This document shows, piece by piece, positions 9,190 to 18,051 of a stretch of DNA of 64,000 bases (its first letter is position 1; each line of letters begins with the position of its first letter). The stretch lies in NCBI GenBank assembly GCA_944363615.1, contig CALVUQ010000003.1, positions 1-64,000 of the forward strand. Direction: 5' to 3'. A program made the position numbers and the translations under genes. The notes beneath the pieces were generated by a model that saw nothing but the letters and a program-made list of their open reading frames with translations, had not been told where the DNA came from and searched no databases. Origin of the DNA: an uncultured Clostridia bacterium. GTDB taxonomy: Bacteria > Bacillota > Clostridia > Christensenellales > Pumilibacteraceae.

Positions 9190-9195
9190 CAGGAA

Positions 9196-9522
9196 ATGTA
9201 CTTTTGTTCAAACGATTTAACTTTTGTGGACAGCTTGTTGGTGCTGTTTATAGGAATGGCCATAACATTCCTTGCGCTTGCAATATTGGTTGTGGCGGTC
9301 ATTGCCTACGTCAAATTTTTCAAGCTGTTTGACAAAAAAGAAACCAAAAAGCCGGTTTCGGTGTCAAACGAAGCAGCTGAAGAATCCGAATCGGAAATTT
9401 CAGCAGACGCCGATACGGAAATCGTTGCGGCGATTACCGCGGCAATTTCCATGATGTACGCGGCGGAAAGCGAAGACGGAGAGGTTCCGCCTTTCAGAGT
9501 AAAAAGCATTATTCTTAATTAA
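9196..9522 (+). CDS. OadG-family small membrane subunit of Na+-translocating decarboxylase
   Basis: A 108-residue protein with one hydrophobic membrane segment (about residues 10-42) followed by KLFDKKETKK and an acidic, flexible Glu/Ser/Ala-rich stretch, then a short conserved C-terminus. This is the plan of OadG/MmdD gamma or delta subunits, which hold the decarboxylase complex together at the membrane. It lies 6 nt after the carboxyltransferase and 29 nt before the biotin carrier. Assignment rests on size, topology and operon position more than on motifs. Confidence 0.75.
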   Translation: MYFCSNDLTFVDSLLVLFIGMAITFLALAILVVAVIAYVKFFKLFDKKETKKPVSVSNEAAEESESEISADADTEIVAAITAAISMMYAAESEDGEVPPFRVKSIILN

Positions 9523-9551
9523 AGTTTTATCAGATAGAGGAGAAAGCAATC

Positions 9552-9929
9552 ATGCGTAAATTCAATGTAAACGTAAACGGAAATATGTATTCTGTCGAAG
9601 TAGAAGAAGTGGAGTCCGGCGTCAGCGAGGCTCCCGTTGTAAAAGCGGCGCCTGCGGCTTCCCCTGCGCCCGCGCCTAAAGCTGCGCCCGCACCTGCGCC
9701 CAAGGCAAACGTAAGCGGCGGCAGCGTAGTCAAATCTCCTATGCCCGGAACGGTGCTCAGTCTTGCCGTGGCAAACGGGGCAACCGTTAAAAAAGGCGAA
9801 AAGATTCTGGTTCTCGAAGCCATGAAAATGGAAAACGACATAAATGCGTCCGCAGACGGCGTTGTCACTTTTATCGTCAAGAAGGGCGATAGCGTTGAAA
9901 CCGGTTCCGATCTTGCCGTTATAAAGTAA
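9552..9929 (+). CDS. Biotin carboxyl carrier protein of the decarboxylase
   Basis: Stand-alone biotin carrier of 125 residues. A short N-terminal segment is followed by a Pro/Ala/Lys hinge (about residues 27-52) and a biotinyl domain (about 56-125). The biotin-accepting lysine is K92 in EAMKMEN. The mobile arm shuttles carboxybiotin from the soluble carboxyltransferases to the membrane pump OadB. The ATG at 9552 follows an AGGAG ribosome site. Because the OadA homologue downstream lacks its own biotin domain, this is the only carrier in the operon and must serve whichever carboxyltransferase is active. Confidence 0.93.
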   Translation: MRKFNVNVNGNMYSVEVEEVESGVSEAPVVKAAPAASPAPAPKAAPAPAPKANVSGGSVVKSPMPGTVLSLAVANGATVKKGEKILVLEAMKMENDINASADGVVTFIVKKGDSVETGSDLAVIK

Positions 9930-9939
9930 GGGGGAAGAA

Positions 9940-11151
9940 ATGGACTTCATCGAAACTTTGCGTTCTCTGTGGGAAAGCACGGGAATCGCTCATTCGATCG
10001 CTTACGGAGAGTGGCGGAATTACGTGATGTTGCTCATCTCGTTTATTCTGTTCTATCTTGCCGTGGTCAAAAAGTTTGAGCCGCTTCTGCTTCTGCCCAT
10101 AGCTTTCGGTATGTTTATAGTTAACATTCCGGGCGCATATAACATACTTTACGGCGCTGATCACGGCTTAACAGATCAGCAACTTTGGGACAAATATGCC
10201 GCGGCTACGGGCACTCCGGACGGTTTCACGCCCAGCTACGGATTGTTCCATTACCTTGAGTTCGGCGTATCGAAGGTCATATTTCCGCCGATTATATTCC
10301 TGGGAATAGGCGCGATGACCGACTTCGGTCCGCTTATCGCAAGTCCCAGAAGCTTACTTATCGGCGCGGCAGCACAACTCGGCGTGTTCCTGACTTTCTG
10401 CGGTGCGATAGCTTTGGGCTTTACCGGTGCTGAAGCCGCCGCTATAGGCATAATCGGCGGCGCGGACGGTCCTACGGCAATTATGGTTACGCAGCTTCTT
10501 GCGCCCAATCTCTTGTCGGCAATAGCCATAGCCGCTTATTCATATATGGCGCTGATACCCATAATTCAGCCGCCGTTTATGAAGCTGCTTACCACCAAGA
10601 AAGAGCGTATGATCAAAATGGAGCAGCTTCGTCCCGTATCTAAGCGCGAGAAGATAATTTTCCCGATAGCTGTTACGCTTGTATGCGGATTGTTGCTTCC
10701 CGACGCGTTGCCGCTTTTAGGCATGCTTATGCTGGGCAATCTGCTTAAAGAAAGTCTGGTTACCGAGCGTCTTGCCAAGACCGCCAGTAACGAGCTTATC
10801 AATATCGTCACCATTTTCCTCGGCATGATTGTGGGAACCAAAGCTTTGGGTTCGACTTTCCTGCAGCTTCAGACCATCATGATAATAGTTCTCGGACTGG
10901 TGGCTTTCTGCTTCGGCACGATAGGCGGACTTCTTATGGCAAAACTTCTCAACGTCATCAGCGGCGGAAAGGTCAATCCTCTTATCGGCAGTGCGGGTGT
11001 GTCCGCTGTTCCTATGGCGGCGCGCGTGTCGCAGAAGGTCGGGCAGGAGTATGATCCTACAAACTATCTGCTGATGCACGCTATGGGCCCCAACGTCGCG
11101 GGCGTTATAGGCTCTGCAGTAGCTGCGGGCGTATTCCTTGCGATATTCTAA
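9940..11151 (+). CDS. oadB: Sodium-ion-translocating decarboxylase subunit beta
   Basis: Membrane pump that decarboxylates carboxybiotin and exports Na+. The 403-residue protein is very hydrophobic, with about nine or more membrane segments. The key conserved stretch GGADGPTAI (around residue 175), carrying the aspartate essential in Klebsiella OadB, is present. The C-terminal half holds GSAGVSAVPMAAR and LMHAMGPNVAG, also typical of OadB/MmdB/GcdB. It starts 10 nt after the biotin carrier behind GGGGGAAG. It converts the free energy of decarboxylation into a sodium gradient. Confidence 0.95.
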   Translation: MDFIETLRSLWESTGIAHSIAYGEWRNYVMLLISFILFYLAVVKKFEPLLLLPIAFGMFIVNIPGAYNILYGADHGLTDQQLWDKYAAATGTPDGFTPSYGLFHYLEFGVSKVIFPPIIFLGIGAMTDFGPLIASPRSLLIGAAAQLGVFLTFCGAIALGFTGAEAAAIGIIGGADGPTAIMVTQLLAPNLLSAIAIAAYSYMALIPIIQPPFMKLLTTKKERMIKMEQLRPVSKREKIIFPIAVTLVCGLLLPDALPLLGMLMLGNLLKESLVTERLAKTASNELINIVTIFLGMIVGTKALGSTFLQLQTIMIIVLGLVAFCFGTIGGLLMAKLLNVISGGKVNPLIGSAGVSAVPMAARVSQKVGQEYDPTNYLLMHAMGPNVAGVIGSAVAAGVFLAIF

Positions 11152-11176
11152 CGGTTAATATTAAGGAGATTTTATT

Positions 11177-12574
11177 ATGGTTAAAATAATGGAAACTATC
11201 CTGCGTGACGCCCATCAGTCACAGGCGGCTACGCGCATGAGACTTGACGAGATGCTGCCCGTTGCGGACAAACTGGACAAAGCCGGTTTTTACGCGCTTG
11301 AGGCGTGGGGCGGCGCTACTTTCGATACTTGCCTGAGATATCTTAACGAAGACCCGTGGGAAAGACTGCGCGCACTGAGAAAAGCCATACCCAACACTAA
11401 GCTTCAGATGCTGCTGCGCGGACAAAACCTTCTGGGTTACAAGCATTACGCCGACGACGTGGTGGATCTTTTCTGCAAAAAATCCATTGAAAACGGAATA
11501 GATATCATTCGTATTTTCGACGCGCTTAACGATACGCGTAATATACGCACCGCGCTTAACGCCACCAAAAAGTACGGCGGAACCGCAGAAGTAGCTTTTT
11601 CGTACACGACCAGCAAGGTTCATACCATCGATTACTTTGTAAATCTTGCTCTCGAAATGGAAAAGATGGGCGCGGACATAATCTGCATAAAGGATATGGC
11701 AAACCTGTTGCTTCCTTATACCGCTTACGAGCTTGTTTCAAGACTGAAAGACAAACTTAATCCCAAGACCATGGTTCACCTTCATACGCATAACACGGCG
11801 GGCACGGGCGACATGGTTAATCTTAAGGCCATAGAGGCGGGTTGCGATATAGTGGATACCGCTTTGTCACCGTTGGGTAACGGTACTTCTCAGCCTGCGA
11901 CCGAATCGCTTGTCGCAACGCTTGCAGGCACCAAGTACGACACGGGCATCAAACTTTCCGATCTTAACGAGCTTACCAAGCATTTCAACAAGGTTGCCGA
12001 GCGTCTTGCCGCCGACGGCTTCTTAAGTCCCAAAGTGCTTAAAGTCGACGTTAACGCTCTTATTTATCAGGTTCCGGGCGGTATGCTTTCCAACCTTATT
12101 TCTCAGCTTAAGCAGGCGGGCGCATCCGACAGACTTCTCGAAGTTCTGGAAGAGGTTCCCAGGGTGAGGGCGGACCTCGGTTATCCGCCTCTTGTTACGC
12201 CTTCCAGCCAGATTGTGGGTACGCAGGCTGTGCTTAACGTGCTTAGCGGCGAAAGATACAAAATGGTTACCAAGGAAACCAAGGGAATCCTTCTCGGCGA
12301 GTACGGCAAGCTGCCTGTCGAGCCTGACGCCGCCGTCCTTAAAAAGGTTATCGGCGACGAGAAGCGTATTACCTGCCGTCCCGCGGATAACATCAAGCCT
12401 GAGCTTGACAATTACCGTAAGGAGATCGCCGAGTATTACGAGTGCGAGGAAGACGTCCTTACTTACGCTTTGTTCCCGCAGCTTGCGATACCGTTCTTCA
12501 AGCGTCGCCAGGCGGCTAAATACGGCGTCGACAAGACCGTGTACGACAGCACTTCTCAGGTTCATCCCGTCTAA
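11177..12574 (+). CDS. oadA: Oxaloacetate decarboxylase alpha / pyruvate carboxylase subunit B, carboxyltransferase domain only
   Basis: TIM-barrel carboxyltransferase that takes the carboxyl group from oxaloacetate (or adds it to pyruvate) using biotin. Visible features are the N-terminal RDAHQS metal and substrate motif, the carbamylated-lysine segment CIKDMANLL, the metal ligands in HLHTHNT, and a conserved helical region from about residue 300 on. It is 465 residues long and ends before the biotinyl domain that full-length OadA carries, so it must use the separate carrier at 9552-9929. The start at 11177 follows AAGGAG. The operon ends just after this gene at a GC-rich terminator. Confidence 0.93.
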   Translation: MVKIMETILRDAHQSQAATRMRLDEMLPVADKLDKAGFYALEAWGGATFDTCLRYLNEDPWERLRALRKAIPNTKLQMLLRGQNLLGYKHYADDVVDLFCKKSIENGIDIIRIFDALNDTRNIRTALNATKKYGGTAEVAFSYTTSKVHTIDYFVNLALEMEKMGADIICIKDMANLLLPYTAYELVSRLKDKLNPKTMVHLHTHNTAGTGDMVNLKAIEAGCDIVDTALSPLGNGTSQPATESLVATLAGTKYDTGIKLSDLNELTKHFNKVAERLAADGFLSPKVLKVDVNALIYQVPGGMLSNLISQLKQAGASDRLLEVLEEVPRVRADLGYPPLVTPSSQIVGTQAVLNVLSGERYKMVTKETKGILLGEYGKLPVEPDAAVLKKVIGDEKRITCRPADNIKPELDNYRKEIAEYYECEEDVLTYALFPQLAIPFFKRRQAAKYGVDKTVYDSTSQVHPV

Positions 12575-12594
12575 TCGTAATCTATTGCAAAACA

Positions 12595-12625
12595 CCGCCG
12601 CACGGAATTACCAAGCGGCGGTTTT
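12595..12625 (+). terminator. Rho-independent terminator of the decarboxylase operon
   Basis: CCGCCGC (12595-12601) pairs with GCGGCGG (12615-12621) around a 13-nt loop, followed by TTTTGTTATT. Confidence 0.8.
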
Positions 12626-12846
12626 GTTATTCTTCCATATGACGGAATTTTGTTTTTTATTTGTTTCGCGGTTTTAAACTGAAGCAATACAATAAAATCA
12701 ATTAAGGCGCATTTTGTTTTAAGGCGGTTTTCGTCGGTATTTATTTTAACCTGTCAACGTAAAAAAACTATAAATAGAAGTCTTGCGGAAACCAATCGAT
12801 TACATAACCGTCCGTAAGCTATAATTTAATCGCCAAGGAAATTTAT

Positions 12847-14064
12847 ATGAAAATTGCAGTTGTCGGCGCAGGGCCCGCGGGGCTGATAGCCTCCGCGACG
12901 GCGGCTTCGGGCGGCGCACGCGTTACGCTTTTCGAGCGCAACGAAAAGCCCGGTAAAAAATTATATATCACCGGTAAAGGCAGGTGTAACGTCACCAACC
13001 TGTGTTCTCCGCGCGAATTTCTGGAAAAAGTAGTCAGAAACCCCAAATTTTTATACGGCTCGATTTATAATTTCACGCCTTATGATACGGTAGACCTTAT
13101 CGAAAGCAACGGCGTAAAAACAAAAACCGAGCGCGGCAATCGGGTTTTTCCCGTTTCGGACAAAGCAAGCGACATTACAAAAGCGCTTGTCGCCAACGCA
13201 ATAAAATACGGGGTGGAAATCGCTTACGAAAACGTAGTTTCGTTATCGGCGGAAAACGGCAAATTCAGGCTTGTTTCTTCGCGCGCGGAATATGTATTCG
13301 ATAAAGTAATTCTGGCTTGCGGCGGTGTAAGTTACCCGTCCACGGGAAGCAACGGCGACGGATTCAAACTTGCCGCGTCTTTAAGGCATACCGTGACAAA
13401 GCTGTATCCTGCGCTTGTGCCGTTGAATTTTTCCGAGGACGTTAAACCCCTTCAGGGACTTTCGCTAAAAAACGTTAAAGTTACGGTTTCGGACGGGGAA
13501 AAATCCGAAAGTCTTTTCGGTGAAATGCTTTTTACCGCACACGGCGCAAGTGGCCCCGTAGTGCTTTCGTTAAGCAGCGTAATAAACCGTTGGGAAGGAA
13601 AAAACATTAAATTTTCCGTCGACCTCAAGCCTGCGCTGGATCGCGAAAAACTCGACAAACGCGTAGTTGCCGATTTTACGAAATTCAAAAACAAACAATT
13701 CAAAAACTCTCTTGACGAAATGTTGCCAAAAAGTTTAATTCCGTATATAATAGGTGTGTCCGGAATAAACCCCGAAAAGCCCGTTAATTCGGTAACCAAA
13801 GCGGAACGCGAGAATTTGGTAGATATTCTTAAGAATCTGACTTTCAGCATCAGTTCTCTTGGCGGTATTGCTGAGGGAATAGTAACCTCGGGCGGCGTTT
13901 CGGTAGACGAAGTAAATCCCAAAACAATGGAAAGCAAGCTTGTGCCGGGGCTGTATTTTGCGGGCGAAATGCTGGATGTGGACGCGCTTACGGGCGGGTA
14001 CAACATTCAGATTGCGTTGTCGACGGGCTATGCCGCAGGCACAAGCGCGGCAAATACATTTTGA
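12847..14064 (+). CDS. BaiN/RdsA-family (HI0933-like) NAD(P)/FAD-dependent oxidoreductase
   Basis: Two-domain flavoprotein of 405 residues. The N-terminal dinucleotide-binding motif is GAGPAGLIA (7-15), followed by ERNEKPGKKLYITGKGRCN (30-48), the signature of the HI0933/YhiN group. Near the C-terminus GLYFAGEMLDVDALTGGYN binds the flavin. Known family members include BaiN, a bile-acid reductase, but most homologues are uncharacterised, so the substrate is not assigned. A -10 like TATAAT lies at 12820-12825 without a good -35. The gene precedes aroH, cmk and plsC in one direction, a grouping common in Clostridia. Confidence 0.88.
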   Translation: MKIAVVGAGPAGLIASATAASGGARVTLFERNEKPGKKLYITGKGRCNVTNLCSPREFLEKVVRNPKFLYGSIYNFTPYDTVDLIESNGVKTKTERGNRVFPVSDKASDITKALVANAIKYGVEIAYENVVSLSAENGKFRLVSSRAEYVFDKVILACGGVSYPSTGSNGDGFKLAASLRHTVTKLYPALVPLNFSEDVKPLQGLSLKNVKVTVSDGEKSESLFGEMLFTAHGASGPVVLSLSSVINRWEGKNIKFSVDLKPALDREKLDKRVVADFTKFKNKQFKNSLDEMLPKSLIPYIIGVSGINPEKPVNSVTKAERENLVDILKNLTFSISSLGGIAEGIVTSGGVSVDEVNPKTMESKLVPGLYFAGEMLDVDALTGGYNIQIALSTGYAAGTSAANTF

Positions 14065-14092
14065 AAATCACTCGAAACAAAAGGGAGAAATC

Positions 14093-14479
14093 ATGCTTAA
14101 TCAGGTTTTTGCCATACGCGGCGCCACAACCGTGGACGCGGATACTGCCGAAGAAATAATTTTAAGGTCTGTGGAGCTCATGCGCGAAATAGTGACGCGC
14201 AACGGCATCGACAAGGACGACAATCTGGAGATTACCGATTATCTCATCAGCACGACGGAGGACATTACCGCTTTTTATCCCGCTCGCGCAATTCGCGAAA
14301 GCGGAGTGGTGGACGCACCCATTTTCAGCATGAAGGAACCTTCCGTAAAAGGCGCGCTGCCGCTTTGCATAAGGCTGATGGTGCATGTGGCCAATTACGG
14401 CAAGCGTAAAGCCCCCGTACACGTATATCTGCGCGGAGCCTGCAATTTACGCCGTGACCTTACGGAAAACAAAAAATAA
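14093..14479 (+). CDS. aroH: Chorismate mutase, AroH type
   Basis: Monofunctional chorismate mutase that rearranges chorismate to prephenate for phenylalanine and tyrosine synthesis. The 128-residue protein fits the Bacillus AroH trimer family: the beginning FAIRGATTVDAD carries the active-site arginine, and ITAFYPARAIRE and VHVYLRGACNLRRDL lie in the usual places. I chose ATG 14093, 10 nt after GGGAGAA; the open frame runs further upstream inside the preceding gene but has no family similarity there. The gene is close to cmk downstream. Confidence 0.93.
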   Translation: MLNQVFAIRGATTVDADTAEEIILRSVELMREIVTRNGIDKDDNLEITDYLISTTEDITAFYPARAIRESGVVDAPIFSMKEPSVKGALPLCIRLMVHVANYGKRKAPVHVYLRGACNLRRDLTENKK

Positions 14480-14513
14480 GTTTGATAATTTACGGAAACA
14501 GGACGATATAGAA

Positions 14514-15173
14514 ATGAAGATAGCGATTGACGGACCCGCAGGCGCGGGCAAAAGCACCATAGCGAAATTACTGGCCAAAAAGCTGGGAATATTGTATCTT
14601 GATACTGGTGCAATGTACAGAGCCGTAGGACTAAAGGCGATAGAAAACGGAGTCGACGTAACCGATGAAACCGCCGTGAAAAAAATGCTTGATTCCACGA
14701 CCGTGGACGTAAAATCGGAGGAAGGGGTTCAGCACGTTTACCTTGACGGAAAGGATGTGACGGGAAAAATTCGCGAACACCGCGTTTCAAAGGCTGCAAG
14801 CGATATTTCCGCCGTGCCTTGCGTCAGATACAAAATGGTGGATCTTCAGCGAGAAATAGCCGCGCGTTGCGATACGGTACTGGACGGAAGGGACATCGGC
14901 ACATTCGTGCTTCCGAATGCGGAATATAAAATATTTCTGACCGCAAGCGTTGCCGAGCGCGCCAGAAGAAGATACGAAGAGCTTAAGGCCAAAGGAGAGG
15001 AATGTACTTTGGAAAGCGTTGCTTCCGATATCGAAAAAAGGGATTACAACGATTCGCACCGCGCGCTTGCGCCGCTTCGTAAAGCCGACGACGCAGTGGA
15101 AATCGATACCACGGATTTATCCATTGAAGAAGTTGCGGACAAGATTACGGCTCTTATCGGGGGCAGGATATGA
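14514..15173 (+). CDS. cmk: Cytidylate kinase
   Basis: Phosphorylates CMP and dCMP with ATP. The P-loop GPAGAGKST is at residues 7-15, followed by LYLDTGAMYRAVG, which binds the nucleotide base and phosphate region, and VLDGRDIGTFVLP near residue 125. The RRRYEELKAKG lid is also visible. The 219-residue length is normal. ATG 14514 was preferred to the longer open frame because the P-loop in this family lies within the first 20 residues and AGGA precedes it. Its stop overlaps the plsC start (ATGA). Confidence 0.96.
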   Translation: MKIAIDGPAGAGKSTIAKLLAKKLGILYLDTGAMYRAVGLKAIENGVDVTDETAVKKMLDSTTVDVKSEEGVQHVYLDGKDVTGKIREHRVSKAASDISAVPCVRYKMVDLQREIAARCDTVLDGRDIGTFVLPNAEYKIFLTASVAERARRRYEELKAKGEECTLESVASDIEKRDYNDSHRALAPLRKADDAVEIDTTDLSIEEVADKITALIGGRI

Positions 15174-15901
15174 GCGCTTTCTACTCGTTTTGCCGCGGGC
15201 TTTTGTATATACCCGTAAAACTTGTTTTTCCGGTTAAAATCGTGGGAAAGGAGAATATACCGCTTCCCGAAAAGGTCATTACCGTTTCGAACCATCTCTC
15301 GTGGGTGGATATTGCGCTTGTTGCGATAAACGTAAAAGGCTTCCGCCACATAATCGCTAAGAAGGAACTTACAAAGAATAAAGTTTTCGCAAAGCTCATG
15401 GAATGGGCGGGCGCCATTTCCGTCGATCGCGGTAAGGCGGACCTGGGATCTGTGCGAAAAGTTATGCACGCGCTTAAAAACAACGAAAGCATAACTATTT
15501 TTCCGGAGGGCACGCGCAATAAAAAGGACGAAAATCTGCAGGAAGTCAAGGCCGGCGCCGCCATGTTCGCCCTTAAAGGGGACGCGGAAGTGGTGCCCAT
15601 AATGATTTTGCATAAACAACGCGTTTTCCGCCGCAACTATCTTTACGTCGGGAAGCCTTTTTCGCTGAAAGAATTCGGTGCGGGAAGGCTGGACAGCCAT
15701 GCTGTCGAATGCGCTTCGCAAAAAATAGAATCCGAAATGAAGAACGCAAGAGAATATCTTGAGGATTACGTTTACAATCACAGGGAAAAAGAAATAAGAC
15801 TTGCCGAAAAAGCGGCCAAAAAGCGTCTTAAGGCGTACAGAAAGCAAGCGCGCCGCGCAGAAAAGAATCTTAAAATTTATTTTAAAAACAATCCGTTATG
15901 A
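15170..15901 (+). CDS. plsC: 1-acyl-sn-glycerol-3-phosphate acyltransferase
   Basis: Transfers an acyl chain to lysophosphatidic acid in membrane phospholipid synthesis. The acyltransferase motif NHLSWVD carries the catalytic pair H42 and D47, and FPEGTRN (about residue 110) is the substrate-binding motif. Residues 10-22 are hydrophobic and may anchor it to the membrane. The last about 45 residues form an unusual very basic helix rich in Lys, Arg and Ala (KAAKKRLKAYRKQARR), which could bind anionic membrane. It overlaps cmk by 4 nt and ispH-rpsA by 4 nt, so the three genes are likely coupled. Confidence 0.93.
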   Translation: MSAFYSFCRGLLYIPVKLVFPVKIVGKENIPLPEKVITVSNHLSWVDIALVAINVKGFRHIIAKKELTKNKVFAKLMEWAGAISVDRGKADLGSVRKVMHALKNNESITIFPEGTRNKKDENLQEVKAGAAMFALKGDAEVVPIMILHKQRVFRRNYLYVGKPFSLKEFGAGRLDSHAVECASQKIESEMKNAREYLEDYVYNHREKEIRLAEKAAKKRLKAYRKQARRAEKNLKIYFKNNPL

Positions 15902-17967
15902 AAATCATAATCGCAAAAAACGGCGGGTTCTGTTTCGGGGTCAGAAGCGCAGTGGAAACGGCGGAAAAAAACGCGGGGCCGCATACCTATACTTACGGCG
16001 ACATAATCCATAACGAGCGCGTTCTTGAACAGCTTAGTCAAAAGGGCGTCAAAAGCGTGGAAGACGTATCCGAAATTACCGATTCCGACGCCACTGTGAT
16101 AATACGTTCTCACGGCGCAAAAAAAAGCGTTTACGACGAAATACGAAACAGAAGGTTCAGGCTTATCGACGCCACTTGTCCGTTCGTCAAGAAAATTCAC
16201 GCGATAGTCCGCGAGTTTCACGACAAAGGATACAGGATATTCATTATAGGCGCGGCGTCTCATCCCGAGGTTATCGGAATAAACGGCTGGTGCGACGACA
16301 GCGCTACGGTCATAGACGAAAACTTCGATTTTGCGGATGTCGACCCGGAAGAAAAAGTCTGTTTTGTCGCGCAGACTACGTTTTCAACCGAAAAATATGC
16401 AGATATAATAAAAAAAATTCATAAACACCGTTTCAAAACAGTTGAAATATTCGATACAATTTGTTATACTACTGTTGGTCGTCAAAATGAAGCGAGAAAA
16501 CTTTCGCAAATTTGCAATAAAGTTCTTGTCGTCGGAAGTAAGACAAGTTCCAATACGCAAAAGCTGGTTGCTCTTTCATCGTCACCGCGATGCCGTTCAT
16601 ACGGAATAAGCGGCGTTGACGAACTCAATAAAATAAATTTTTGCGCCTCGGACACAGTAGGTTTAATAGCGGGCGCGTCAGCTCCTGAAGAGCTGATTAC
16701 GGAGGTAAGAAGGTACATGAGTGAAAAGTTCGCAGACGTTCAGAACACAGAGTTTCTTGACGCGGTAGAAAAAACGTTTGTCAGCTACAAGGAAGGAAAA
16801 CGCGTAAAGGGCACTGTTATTTCCGCGGACGACAAGGGCATCAAGCTTAGCATCGGCGGCAAGAAAGACGGTTTTATTCCTAAGGAAGACGTTAACATCG
16901 ACGGCTCTTACGAGCCTTCCGATTATCCCGAAGGGACTGAGCTTGAGGTCAGAATCGGCAAAAGCGACCCCGATACCGGTTGCATTTTGCTTTCCAAAAA
17001 AGCGATTGACGAGATTAAGGAAGCGGATAAGATTGTGGAAACCATCCGCAACGGCGAGAGTTTTGAGGTCACCGTCGACAGAAACGTCGAAAAAGGTCTT
17101 ATCGCAAAACTCGGCACTTACAACGTCTTTATTCCCGCTTCTCAGGTTGAAGAAAGATTTGTGCGCGACCTTAAAAAATACGTGGGCAAAAAGCTTACCG
17201 TTACCGCGCTTGAGATTGACGACGCAAAACATAAAATCGTTGCAAGCCATCGTAAAATAGCCGAGGCGGAGCGTAAAGCCAAGGAAGATATTTTCTGGGC
17301 AAACGTAGTCCCCAACATGATTGTCAGCGGCGTCGTTAAGCGCACCACCGTTTTCGGCGCGTTTGTAAGCGTCGACGGTTTCGACTGTCTTGCTCATATC
17401 GTCGATTTGTCCTGGACTCATATCAAAAACGTGGAAGAAGTCCTGAAAGTGGGCGAAACTTACGAGTTTGTTGTTTTAAGCGCCGACAGAGAAAAGAACA
17501 GGGTTTCTTTGGGTTATAAACAGCTTCAGCCGCATCCTTTCGTTGCGTGCATGGAAAAACACCCCGTGGGCTCCACCGTCAAGGGTAAAGTCGTCAGCAT
17601 CGTACCCTTCGGCGTGTTTGTGGAAATCGAGCCTCATATCGAAGGTCTTGTGCATGTTTCGGAAGTTGCCCACAGCTTTGTCAAAAACATCAACGATGTG
17701 GTTAACGTCGGCGACGAAGTGGAAGTAAAGGTGCTGGGTTACGACGAGGCTAACCGCAAGATAAACCTCAGCATAAAGGCTTGCCTGCCCGAAGAGGAAA
17801 AACACGTCAACAACGAAAAAGCCGACGCTAAGGACGGCGAGGAAAAGAAAGCGAGAAAGCCCCGCATAAAACAGGAGAAATCCGAACCCGAAGAGGAAAA
17901 GGAGTGGAGCGAAGATACTTCCAACAATCCTTTTGCGAATTTGCTTAAAGATCTTGACGTCAAATAA
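15898..17967 (+). CDS. ispH-rpsA: Fusion of HMBPP reductase (IspH) and ribosomal protein S1
   Basis: Single 689-residue protein. Residues 1 to about 280 are IspH, the [4Fe-4S] enzyme making IPP and DMAPP in the last step of the MEP pathway, with all three cluster cysteines C12, C94 and C189 and the TVGRQNE segment. From about residue 300 come four S1 RNA-binding domains (near 300-370, 385-455, 470-540 and 555-625), each with a VKGTV or VSGVV-type start, as in ribosomal protein S1. An acidic/basic tail of about 60 residues ends the protein. The fusion is a known feature of many Clostridia. No frameshift or internal stop separates the parts. Confidence 0.96.
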   Translation: MKIIIAKNGGFCFGVRSAVETAEKNAGPHTYTYGDIIHNERVLEQLSQKGVKSVEDVSEITDSDATVIIRSHGAKKSVYDEIRNRRFRLIDATCPFVKKIHAIVREFHDKGYRIFIIGAASHPEVIGINGWCDDSATVIDENFDFADVDPEEKVCFVAQTTFSTEKYADIIKKIHKHRFKTVEIFDTICYTTVGRQNEARKLSQICNKVLVVGSKTSSNTQKLVALSSSPRCRSYGISGVDELNKINFCASDTVGLIAGASAPEELITEVRRYMSEKFADVQNTEFLDAVEKTFVSYKEGKRVKGTVISADDKGIKLSIGGKKDGFIPKEDVNIDGSYEPSDYPEGTELEVRIGKSDPDTGCILLSKKAIDEIKEADKIVETIRNGESFEVTVDRNVEKGLIAKLGTYNVFIPASQVEERFVRDLKKYVGKKLTVTALEIDDAKHKIVASHRKIAEAERKAKEDIFWANVVPNMIVSGVVKRTTVFGAFVSVDGFDCLAHIVDLSWTHIKNVEEVLKVGETYEFVVLSADREKNRVSLGYKQLQPHPFVACMEKHPVGSTVKGKVVSIVPFGVFVEIEPHIEGLVHVSEVAHSFVKNINDVVNVGDEVEVKVLGYDEANRKINLSIKACLPEEEKHVNNEKADAKDGEEKKARKPRIKQEKSEPEEEKEWSEDTSNNPFANLLKDLDVK

Positions 17968-17976
17968 AACAATTTA

Positions 17977-18010
17977 TTATCTCTTGTTTCAAAGCAAGAG
18001 ATAATTTTTT
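17977..18010 (+). terminator. Rho-independent terminator after ispH-rpsA
   Basis: Perfect 10-bp stem TTATCTCTTG (17977-17986) with CAAGAGATAA (17995-18004), an 8-nt loop and six T residues. Confidence 0.9.
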
Positions 18011-18051
18011 GTTTGCGGTAACTTTTTATTCCTCAGGTAATATATATTGTT

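Noticed and set aside
9640-9715. Short tandem repeat in the biotin carrier gene
   Set aside because: The repeated GCG/CCT/CCC codons encode the usual Pro/Ala hinge of biotin carriers, not a separate element.
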